This document shows positions 54,996-64,000 of a stretch of 64,000 nucleotides of DNA, one piece after another. Numbering within the stretch: the first letter of the stretch is position 1; every line of letters begins with the position of its first letter. A model generated the notes under the pieces. It was not told the DNA's origin. It worked only from the letters and a program-made list of their open reading frames with translations, and ran no database searches. Source of the DNA: Carnegiea gigantea. Its lineage: Eukaryota > Streptophyta > Magnoliopsida > Caryophyllales > Cactaceae. The stretch is taken from positions 950,001-1,014,000 of the forward strand of contig JAKOGI010000007.1 in the NCBI GenBank assembly GCA_029747015.1, read 5' to 3'. The translations under genes and the position numbers were made by a program.

Positions 54996-55067
54996 TCCGG
55001 TGTCGTCCGGCGGCTAGGATATCTAGCTTTCATCCGGGAGACCCGGGTTCAATTCCCGGCAATGGAA
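54996..55067 (+). tRNA. tRNA-Glu(TTC)-like gene, best preserved copy
   Basis: Seventy-two bases fold as a tRNA. The acceptor TCCGGTG/CAATGGA has one mismatch and one wobble, D-stem GTCC/GGAT is intact, the anticodon loop CTTTCAT carries TTC, and the T-arm CCGGG-TTCAATT-CCCGG is perfect. The anticodon stem (TCTAG/CCGGG) has one A-C mismatch. The internal B-box GGTTCAATTCC is complete. There is no clear T-run terminator immediately after, though TTTTTGTTTT follows at 55069. Function is uncertain; it may be a recent pseudogene. Confidence 0.6.
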
Positions 55068-55189
55068 CTTTTTGTTTTAAAGAAATATATTTCTCATCGT
55101 TCTATTATATTTCTTATCCTCCAGCTAGTGGAATAAGTTTGGCGAAGAATCTTAAGCGCTTCACATGAGGAAGAATTGTTGTGTGCTGC

Positions 55190-56545
55190 AGTAACCTTAT
55201 TCAGTCAATAGCCACAGGCCACATAAACAGTGTGGCCATCTCATATGATAAGCAGTTAATCACTTAAACAAGCGAACTCTCATCCATAACTATATGTATA
55301 ACGTCTGACAATAAATATCATTTTCAAAAGCAGCTTCCTTTCTCAAACAGGTAGAGTTGTTCACCAGTTTAGATTGGGATCGGACCAGACTGAACTTGTG
55401 GGACGAAAGACCGAATAAGGTCTGTCACGAGGACCAAAGATCGGACCAGTCTAAAGTCGGTCCAAATTTGAACTGGACCAGAAAAACTCAGACTGGACCA
55501 ATTTTGTACGGAGGTTTAGGTTGCAATCATTAATGGGCCTACCACTTGTGGCTGAGCCCTTGGGCCTTGTGTACACTTGATCTGTTTTACAAAAGCATGT
55601 TCTTTTCTCAAACGGGCACCAAAATGAAAGGAGCCTTTAACAAAATACAACTCCCCCTGAGTGTGCCAGCTTTCCAAAATGCCAGCTAAACCGAATCACA
55701 GAAACCTCCCAAAAAATGCCGCTAATAGATTTAATTAGGGACGGCTAATATCTTTGGAGGATTTACGAAAAAAGTACCGTAGGTCCGAAAGCATGAGATT
55801 AAAGGATTAGGTGAATGAGTTTGACATTTGGAAACACTGGAACTTAGGTAGAAATTTGGGAACAGTGAAACTTAAGGTAAATGTAAGAATGAGGCATTGT
55901 ACTCTCGAGAGTAATAATCTAATTTTTATAAACCGCTTCCATTAGCAGGTGAAAAAATATCTACACCTTAGACTGGTAATGAGTTGCAACAGTCAAAATT
56001 TGTTAATGCAGAGCACATTTTGAAATACATACATTAAAAAGGCCAAACAATTATATCAATAAAATGCATCCATGGCTAAGATTTAAGAAGCACGAACACC
56101 AATACATGATACAGATGCGTCACAACATCAACGCCTGGGCATGTGATTTTTCAAACAATATGGCACGATTCATATTGTGGGCATGCATGCCGTAATTAGA
56201 AAATATTCATTCTATTACCTATGTGTTCATAATTTGTTCATGTTTTAGCCCTAAAGAGGTCATGTTTGGATGAGATCCATGGTAAATTTTTCGCAAAGTG
56301 CGCTTCCCACCACTGTTGATGAGAAAAATGAAATTTCTTTATATGATATATATGTTTAGCATGCAATTGAGAGTGCGCAAAGAATGTCTGATAGTGTCGG
56401 TATCGAGACATGTTGGACACAACTTGCTTATTGATAAAAATGTAATAATTCATAGTGTATGCTCAGAAAAGCACCTCCACATACTACGCAGTGGTAAGCT
56501 TTTTTGGGAGTTGACACTTTGATAGAAATCAATGGAGATAAAAGG
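55190..56545. repeat. Duplicated block (partner 60630-61620)
   Basis: Shared ordered phrases include TGTGCCAGCTTTCCAA, GTGCAACAGTCAAAATTTGT (approximately) and AGCCCTAAAGAGGTCATGTT. A run of GGACC/GGTCC words occurs at 55390-55500 and 60670-60770. No protein gene is recognised. Confidence 0.75.
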
Positions 56546-56569
56546 AAAAAATTAAAATTAAGTCATTGT

Positions 56570-58440
56570 ATTGGTTGATGGCCGCTGGTGCTTGAAGAAT
56601 TTTAAGGCCACAACTACAAAAACAATGGCTACATCTCTGGATCTCCATCAAACTTCTGTGTGCGTTTTCCCCCTATTTTCGGTGTCCTTTTCCGTAAATC
56701 TCAGAACTAAAAATGACAAAACAAAATTAATTATCACCAACAAAAAAAAGAAAATAAAATCTAAGCTTCTTAAGCACTGAACAAATGAAAGAAATGATGT
56801 GTGCTACGGTACACCGGCCACAGGAACATGGTTGGGGAACTCTTGTCCACAATTACATGCAGCAAATGTCATTTACAATAGCAGCTTTCCTTTCTCAAAC
56901 CGGCATGTAAAAGCCTTGCACCAAAATGAAAGGAGCTTTTAACAAATATAATTTCCCCTTTGAATCCCATCTAGATCAGTCTTTGTGCTTCATTCATACA
57001 CACACATGCGCGCACACATATAATTCCCCTGAATGCAACGACATTCAACGATGCCAACTAAACTGAGTCACTGGAAGGTCGCAAAAAATCCTGCTAACAG
57101 GTAATGACCACTGCTTCCAAAATGTAGAGGAGAAGGGAGAGATTGAGAGAATCCCATATATGTCTATGCAAACGGAAGAAGCCATAGGATAAGGAATCAG
57201 AAAAAGCTCAAATGACAGTCAGATAGCCAGACACAATTAATATATCAAAGGGGAAATGAGACAGTTAAAAAATAAATATACAAAATAAGACAAACTCAGA
57301 AAATACGAGATGACTCTTAGACGTATGACATTACAAAAACTATGGAAACAGACCAACTCTTTCTAAAAAAAGGCCAAGCATTGATTCTCGAAAAATCAAA
57401 GGCCTTGTAAAACTGAAGAAACGTATCTGTTATAAAAAAGAAAAAAAATTAAATCGAGTGTCGTTTATGTGGAAGCAAGAAGGACATGAATATTTGAGAA
57501 AACTAATAAGGACAACAAAGAGGGGGGCAGGGGGAAATTTTTTAACGTTGAAACCCAAATTCGTAAAAAACCATAGGCAGCAAAGGCAGGAATCTACTAG
57601 AACGGCGAAAATACACAACAATTTCAAGGGTCATACAAGCAACAATGATGTCAAATTAAAAGAGACACAAGATATCAAACACATGACAGCTCAACGAGAT
57701 CAATACAACGAAAATTCTCATTAACTCTCTCACTATAATGTAGAATAGAAAAATAGAAATAGTCCTAAAGTGACTCTAGACATCCACTAAAAGGCCACAC
57801 CAAATGCCAATCATTAGTAGCCAATTTGTACAACGCCCAAATGAAACTCTCAATAGAGGAGGAGAAAGTCAAAGCCAATCCTAAAGACCCATAGAGTATA
57901 AACTCATCATCTTCCAAGATATCACAAGCAACCAGAGCATCACACAGAAGCAACACCACGAAAAGCAAAGTAATTGAGAGGACACAAGTAGACCCGGGCT
58001 CTTGACCAGGACACGGGCCTCTCAGGAGCACCAAAGATGATCTCTTAATCGACCAATTGCATGTCAGGGGGAAGAAAAAGCCACCAAACCTGACGCAACA
58101 AAACTGGACCTTTCGTGTTGAGCAAATTTCAGCCATAGCAAACATACTGAAAACATAGGGTAGATGGACTGAGCTTGGGCCACGTCGAAATATAACCAAG
58201 ACTTGATAGTGGATATATGGGCAAGCAAAACATAATCCAACATTATTGAATCAGACCAAACTGTTTGAGACATCTGTCCTTGTGGCCGAACTTCACTCAA
58301 TTTTACACAAGTCTTTCTGTTACTTGTAGACTCGCAGCCCAGCCAAAAAGCCCAAATAATGTCCACAAAAGAAAGCATCCATTTACCAGCTAGTGATGTG
58401 CTGCGACTGTCAAAATTGTAGTCATTCAGAACTGCCTCCT
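56570..58440. repeat. Segmental duplication (partner 13600-15525)
   Basis: See the partner entry. At the end, where the partner continues into a LIKE-COV exon piece, this copy instead runs into TATTTCTCACCCTCC sequence of the tRNA-Glu block. Confidence 0.75.
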
Positions 58441-59328
58441 ATTGTATTTCTCACCCTCCCGCTAAGTGGAATAGGCTTCGCAAAGCTTCTTAAGCGCCCC
58501 ACATAAGGAAGAAATGTTAATGTGTGCTGCAGTAATCTGGTCAACAGCCTAGTGCCCACGGGCTATACATATAAACAATATGTCTATCTCATACTAATTA
58601 ACAAAGATTGATTCAAATGGATTGACATTTGTTTTCTTAAATAAGGTCGCGAGTTCAAGTCTTGTAAATTGAAAAAATATATAATGAGAGAGCTCTACTT
58701 CTTTATGTGCCAATAATAGCTCGACTCTGATAAAATTGGGACTTAAAGACCCCCCCCAAAAAAAAAAAGAATATGACCATCTCGTATGGTAAGCAATTAA
58801 GCACTAAAACATGGGAACTCTCATCTACAACTATATGTATAATGTATATGGATAACTGTCATTTACAAAAGCAGCTTCCTTTCACAAACTGGCACCAAAA
58901 ATGAGAGGAGCATTTAACAAAATATATAATTCCCCCTAACTGTGCGAGCTTTCAGCTACACCAAATCACAGAAGCCTCCCAAAAACTCTTGCTAATAGAT
59001 AGGCAACGAATAGTTAGATTGTAATCCCATGAGTACAATGCACTGTACTACGCACAATACAAGTAGCTTTAATTGGAAACAATTGATCTCTGGCTTATAA
59101 GCTTCATTGGAGAATTTAAGGGAAAGTAGTCTGAAAGCATATGGTTTAAGGACCGGGTGAGTCAAGGATCAAAAAGAAGAGTTTAAAAATTTTTTTTTGG
59201 GGGGGGGTTAATGGGAGTATAAGGCAGGGGTAGAGCCATTAAGGGTAAGGAGGTTGGGGTCAATTGATCCTTCAGCTTTTGAAAAAAAAAATTAAATTTG
59301 AGATATTCTGGTAAAAACAATAAAATAG
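58441..59328. other. Dispersed-block sequence, no gene
   Basis: 58441-59030 resembles 55100-55740 in order (TTCTTAAGCGC, GTGCTGCAGTAA, CAGCTTCCTTTC). 59190-59300 holds G-run and A-run low-complexity sequence. Confidence 0.55.
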
Positions 59329-59731
59329 ATGTTCTGATGGCTATCATCAAGCGTCCACGTGTTGATGAATATGCTCTTGCATTTATCACATCAACTGTCA
59401 CTCTTCACAGCAACCTAGGTAAGGAAGAACTCTACAGTGTTTATGTACCAACAAACCACCTTTACTTGGGGGACATATTTCTTGTCAGCTCAAGAGATAT
59501 TATGACGCCTAATCTTTCAGTCCGTGAAGGCATAGGTCGGATGGCTGCCAATTTCCTTCCTGGTGGAGTTTACATACAGTAAAACATGAAATTTTCTGAT
59601 TTGTGGTGATCGACTTTGAAGCAGAAATAGTAATCTCAGGAGGCATTTCAATACCTCAGGTACTGACTACGGTAGATGCACAAGTCTTGCGTTCAAACAG
59701 ATCCAGAGACTTTGGCAATATATCAGTTTAA
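59329..59731 (+). pseudogene. LIKE-COV C-terminal exons, open and spliceable but truncated
   Basis: The first exon reads AIIKRPRVDEYALAFITSTV, then EELYSVYVPTNHLYLGDIFL and SVREGI, with every landmark of the LIKE-COV soluble region and no stop. GT at 59536 to AG at 59624 marks an 89-bp intron; the second exon continues EIVISGGISIPQVLTTVDAQ to TAA 59729-59731. About 115 C-terminal residues of a protein normally near 260 are present. The N-terminal serine-rich region and the membrane segments are not found upstream, so I call it a truncated copy rather than a gene. It is the best preserved of the seven pieces. Confidence 0.78.
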
Positions 59732-60445
59732 TGTCAGTATCATGGAGGGTTAAACTTTAGAGCCGAGCCCGAAGATCTCAAAAAAGGGTTGAAGCAAAAG
59801 CACACAGAATCCAAGTAGTAAATGTAGTAAAAATAAATAAGATCCATTTTGCCTTGGGTTCTTTGAATCTTGTTTTTCAGATCAATGTGGGCGCCTCCAG
59901 TGATGGGTAATAACTGGGTAGTCTTTTTGTTAATTGTAATGATTGATTAGACATAGGTAGAACGGCATTTCACTGTTTAGTTTGTATTGGAGATCTTTTA
60001 TTTTTTAAAAAATGGGGCAGTGGAGAGAATGGCTAGTGACTTACGTGTTTATGTACTATCTTGCTGTGGTAATTGGTAAAATTCCGAGAGTCGTAGCGTG
60101 TTCCTTTTCTTTTTGCAATCCCATCGCCACTAGTCCATCAGCACTCAGACAAGGAATGTCTACTGCCATTACTATTTTTGTTGTTTGCTCCCAAAAAATA
60201 TTTTTACGGCTATTATTAAGTCATTCGTTCAATCACAAAGATGCACCGTACTAAAATAAAAAATTAAAAAAAAAGTGCTCTTGCATTGAATATAGTGTGA
60301 ACCAAAAATAGCAAGGTCAAAAAAAGGAGAGCTTTATGCATAATTCCACTCCACTAGAGCTCTTTTTAAGTCAACTGAGCAGAATTATGTAATCAATTTT
60401 GTTTTGCTTTTTCAAATAATAAAATTTGTCCTTCATTGTCAAGAT
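59732..60445. repeat. LIKE-COV 3' flank, shared with 54022-54995
   Basis: It aligns closely with 54022-54418 and 54842-54995, differing mainly by the MITE-like insertion there. An 80-codon frame at 60012-60254 has no homologous frame in the partner and is not called. Confidence 0.65.
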
Positions 60446-60517
60446 TTGGTTGACGTTGAGTGGTTAGGATATCTGGCTATCACCCAGAAGACCCAAGTTC
60501 AATTCCCAACAATGGAA
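60446..60517 (+). pseudogene. tRNA-Glu-like pseudogene with altered anticodon
   Basis: It aligns with 54996-55067 base for base in length. The anticodon loop is CTATCAC (ATC in place of TTC), the T-stem is CCAAG/CCCAA and cannot pair, and the acceptor is degraded. It lies in the block duplicated from the 54996 region. Confidence 0.8.
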
Positions 60518-61999
60518 CTTTTTTGCGTTTAAAGGAGTATATTTCTCATCCTTCTATTTCTATAACATTTCTCACCCTCCATCTAAGTGGAATAGGTTAC
60601 GAAAAGAATCTTAAGCGCTTCTATAAGGAAATGTTGAGTGCTGCAGTAATCTTATATAGCCCACAGAAATGTCGGGACCAAAGGCCGAATAAGATCTGTC
60701 ATGAGGATCAAGGACCGGATCAGTCTAATCCAAACTTGAATTGGACCGGGAAAACCCAGACCGGACCAATTTTGGATGGAGGTCTAGGTTGTAATGATTA
60801 ATGGGCCTGCCACTTGCGCTTGGGCCCCTGGGCCTTGCGTACGCTTGAACTGTTTTACAAAAGCATGTTCCTTTCGCAAACGGGCACCAAAACGAAACAA
60901 GCCTTTAACAAAACACAATCCCCCGAGTGTGCCAGCTTTCCAAGATGCCAGCTAAATTGAATCACAGAAACCTCCCAAAAAATCCTACTGATAGATTTAA
61001 TTAGGGACAATTAATATCTGGCAGGCTTCACTGGAGGATTTACGAAAAAGATCGAAAAGATGAGTTTAAAATTTGGGAACAATGAAACTTAGGTAAATGT
61101 GAAAATAAGGTATTCTACTCTCAAGAGTAATAATCTAATTTTCATAAACCGCTTCCACTAGTTGTTGAAAAATATCTACACCATTGACTAGTAATGAGGT
61201 GCAACAGTCAAAATTTGTTAATGCAGAGTGCATTTTGAACTACGTACATGAAAAAGGCCAAACAATTATATCAATAAAACACGTCCATGGCTAAGAAGCA
61301 CGAACACCAATACATGATACAGATGCACCACGACCTCGACCCTTGAGCATGTGATTTTTCAAAAAATATGAAACGATACGTATAGTGGACATGCACGTCA
61401 TAGTTAGAAAATATGCATTCTATTATCTATGTATTCATAACTTGTTCATGTTTTAGCCCTAAAGAGGTCATGTTTGGATGAGATCAATACCAAATTGTTC
61501 GTAAAGTGTGCTTCCTACCACTACTGATGAGAAAAACGAAATTGCTTTATATGATCTATATATTTAGCATGCACTTGAGAGTGTTCAAAGAACGTCTGAG
61601 AGTGTTGGTGTCGTAAAATAAGATAGTGTTCTCAAAGTAGAACACCACAAATCGCAATTTGAGCTTATCCATTCCTAATTTGATGGCATTACTATTTCAA
61701 AGAAGACTTGTTTTGTGGTCATTGAATTATAAGTCAATCAATTGTTTTGAGATGACTTGTTATCTCAACATAAGACTCTATTTCACAATAGTCTATGATC
61801 CTCAAGAGCATAAATTTAACTGATATACGTAGGGGAAAAAATAGTTAGAAACTTTAATTGGTTTCCCTTTCTTTAATGGAGGTGGTATTATTTTGATATA
61901 TTATTTTAATGCTTTATTTACCTTTTGCGCTCTGCTTTCTGATAACCTCTATTTTAACTTCATCTTAGTTCCTATTTGACCCATTTTCTCATTATTTAT
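60518..61999. repeat. Duplicated block (partner 55070-56545) and tail
   Basis: Collinear with the partner to about 61620; beyond that the sequence is unassigned. GATAACCTCTATTTT with CCTATTTGACCCATTTTCTC at 61942-61995 is a relic of the LTR that is complete at 29070. Confidence 0.7.
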
Positions 62000-62132
62000 G
62001 CGCTATGAGGTGAGTGATACGATGTGTTATATATGGGGTGTGTGTCCCCACAATCGTACAATTATTGAAATGAATATTTTTTGTGTGGTATGAGGTGAGT
62101 GTCGCCATGGTATGATGTAGCTACTCCAACTC

Positions 62133-62300
62133 AGGACAATCATACGTTTAAGGAAGATGCTAACATTAAGCATCCACGCATTGGGAGTATGTGTTTGCAT
62201 TTCTCGCATCAACTGTAACTCTCGAGAGCAACCTCAGAAAGGACTAAGGAGGAACCCCAGTGTTTGTATACGAACAAACCAACTCCGGACACATATTCAT
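62133..62300 (+). pseudogene. LIKE-COV exon fragment
   Basis: FKEDANIKHPRIG, then one base missing before YVFAFLASTVTLESNL, as in the copy at 393. The following region is scrambled. Confidence 0.7.
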
Positions 62301-62845
62301 ATCAATCGAAAAATTATTGAAGCAAACGTTTTTTTATGTGCTATGAGGTGAGTGATACGATGTGTTATATATGATGTGAGTGTCCCCACAATCGTACAAT
62401 TATTAAAGCAAATCTTTTTTAGATGTTATGAGGTGACTGTCGCCATGGTATGATGTATCATAAGTAAAACAAGATAGCATTCACATTGTAGGACACCATT
62501 AATCGCAATTTGCGTTTATCCATTCCTACCAAGATACCCTTACTATCTACCATTTGAACATAGAAGGATGTGTTTTGTGGTCATTGAAATAAGTCATAGG
62601 CTACAGTGACATTGTGCACTTGCGATATTTTAACACAATACTTTCCTTGTCTTTTTGTATTGTCAAGTATAGTCTTTTCACAAGGAACATTTATTGAAGC
62701 AAACGTTTTTTATGCGCTATGAGGTGAGTGATACGATGTGTTATATATAAGGCGAGTGTCCCCACAATGATACAATTATTGAAACGAATACTTTTTGTGT
62801 GTCATGAGGTGAGTGTCGCCATGGTATGATGTAGCTACTCCAAAT

Positions 62846-62902
62846 CAGGACAATCATGCGTTTAAGGAAGATGCTAACATTAAGCATCCATACGTTGGGA
62901 GT
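62846..62902 (+). pseudogene. LIKE-COV exon fragment cut by an LTR
   Basis: AFKEDANIKHPYVG is recognisable up to TTGGGAGT, where the LTR at 62903 begins. It is otherwise nearly identical to 62133-62190. Confidence 0.7.
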
Positions 62903-64000
62903 TGTTAGATTTACTCACACAATTAAGGACACAAGAGGAGGGTGAATTGTGTCTACCAGTTTTTTCGATTTACTCAAAACACTCGTCAGAACTGTTTGGA
63001 ATGCATGTTTGCAGTAAAGCAAAAACAAGTATAATTGTGGAAACAGTAAAGAAGACACAATATTTTTACGTGAAAAACCACCTCTGGTCCAACTGCGGTG
63101 TAAAAACCACGACTTATCATAGTAGAATTTTAGTAACTCTTTTACTAAACGGGCCGAACATGTTATAACCGTAACACACGTAACTTAGTCTACCCTAGAC
63201 TCTCGTTACAAACACGCATCCAAAGTCTCCCAAGACTTGGACAATTACTCACGGACAAAACGTCCAACATCTATTAAGACTTGGACAACCTCTTATCAAG
63301 ATGAAAAAGAGATAAAAAAACACCCTACTTGTATGCTTCTAAACAAGTTGAGTGTAAGGTACAATACAACTCCTATTATGCCAATCATGAAGACTCGATT
63401 AAGCACTCTTTTGAAGGTTTTTCTCTCAGGAAAAATCAAATTTAGGAAAGCAATTTTAGCACTTGACAATTATGAAAAACCTTGAGGAAAGTTGAGGGAA
63501 TTGGCCGCCTTAAATAGTAGAACAATTACCAATCTTTCTTATAAGATGGGATCAAATATTTGGAAGATATATTTTTCTTAGGAGATAAGATCAAATATTT
63601 AGGGAAGATATTTTTCTTTAATAGGATTAAATCTCAAATATCTGGAAAATATTTTCTCTCAGACAAGGGCAGAAATAGTTTTAGATTTTTGAGAAAAACG
63701 TTGAAACTCGAATTTTTATTCCCAATTTCAAAACAATGCAGACCTGGCCTCTTGGACCTGTTCTGAGACAGTGTTCTGAGTCATCAAAAATCTTTCAAAG
63801 TGAATGCTAAATGAGAGACCTTCTAGTTGGCATATTAACAAGAATCTAAAAATTAAAACCAATGCTAAGCCTAAGACTCTTGTTATCAACTGGACTTCTT
63901 GCACAGGTCCATGCTTCCACTCCTAGAACTGTTCTGAGGGGGCGTTCTCAGATTCCATGCTCCATGCTTCTTCGAACTGCTCCATGTATTTTCCGGATCC
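62903..64000. mobile_element. Copia-like LTR start, running off the window
   Basis: TGTTAGATTTACTC opens exactly where the LIKE-COV piece is cut, and GGAGGGTGAATTGTG with AAAAACCACCTC further in resemble plant copia (SIRE-like) LTRs. No coding region or second LTR is within the window. Orientation cannot be decided. Confidence 0.5.

Larger units (their letters stand above)
62000..62902. repeat. Three-copy local repeat with two LIKE-COV exon relics
   Basis: GAGGTGAGTGATACGATGTG followed by TTATATAT and CCCCACAAT(C/G) occurs near 62007, 62346 and 62719; the first and third copies continue through GTGTCGCCATGGTATGATGT into a LIKE-COV exon piece. The spacing is irregular (about 340 and 373 bp). 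Confidence 0.8.

Noticed and set aside
60446..60517. tRNA decoding GAU through the ATC loop triplet
   Set aside because: The T-stem cannot pair and the acceptor is degraded; the base change is decay of a tRNA-Glu copy.

Overview
The window looks like nuclear DNA from a flowering plant, probably a eudicot. It is AT-rich and mostly made of plant-type transposons: LTR retrotransposons primed by initiator Met-tRNA, CACTA and hAT-type elements, TRIMs, a non-LTR copy and long (TA)n tracts. The few host genes belong to plant families. I see no bacterial-style operon, CRISPR array, rRNA or viral replicon. All calls come from reading the sequence; species and database identities were not tested.

Host content. 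Only one protein gene looks intact: a secreted two-domain DUF26/Gnk2 (cysteine-rich repeat secretory protein) gene at 12456-13313, with a TATA box 90 bp upstream. A second copy (23511-24361) is broken by a frameshift and a stop. A third (48847-48909) keeps only the promoter and signal-peptide codons before a CACTA element takes over. Seven scattered pieces derive from the last exons of a LIKE-COV (DUF502) membrane-protein gene; those at 53755-54021 and 59329-59731 preserve a GT-AG intron and the natural C-terminus. Five tRNA-Glu-like sequences lie downstream of the DUF26 copies or the LIKE-COV pieces. The recurring order is LIKE-COV piece, then DUF26 where present, then tRNA-Glu. I infer a segmental unit that was duplicated several times and then stretched by transposons: about 3.3 kb at 46660-49930 corresponds to about 13.4 kb at 140-13600.

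Layout. 1-1780: duplicated block with a LIKE-COV piece, (TA)n and an LTR fragment. 2333-4343: two abutting LTRs. 4344-6105: repeats rich in GACGG/CCGTC carrying a hAT MITE with a perfect 8-bp target duplication. 6657-7193: complete TRIM. 8540-9242: 61-bp tandem repeat and a long inverted repeat. 11355-13600: DUF26 gene and tRNA-like copy. 13600-16440: duplicated block, LIKE-COV exon piece, copia RT fragment, TRIM fragment. 19118-20321: second TRIM family, an LTR, and a TIR element with a pyrimidine-rich core. 21651-23174: CACTA copy and non-LTR copy. 23417-24698: broken DUF26 copy and tRNA-like copy. 24810-31703: Ty3/gypsy chromovirus with 437-bp LTRs, interrupted in integrase by a solo LTR. 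31862: CACTA terminus. 35726-41900: minus-strand copia element with a perfect target duplication. 42400-46657: remains of an older minus-strand copia. 46660-49930: compact third copy of the host unit. 50368-53059: copia element with most of pol deleted. 53060-62902: tandemly duplicated LIKE-COV/tRNA-Glu blocks. 62903-end: start of another copia-like LTR.

The genes do not form a pathway. The window is a small family of secreted defence-type proteins being copied, broken and overwritten by transposons. I found no convincing new molecular system; the most unusual features are the recurring host unit and the structural oddities of individual elements.
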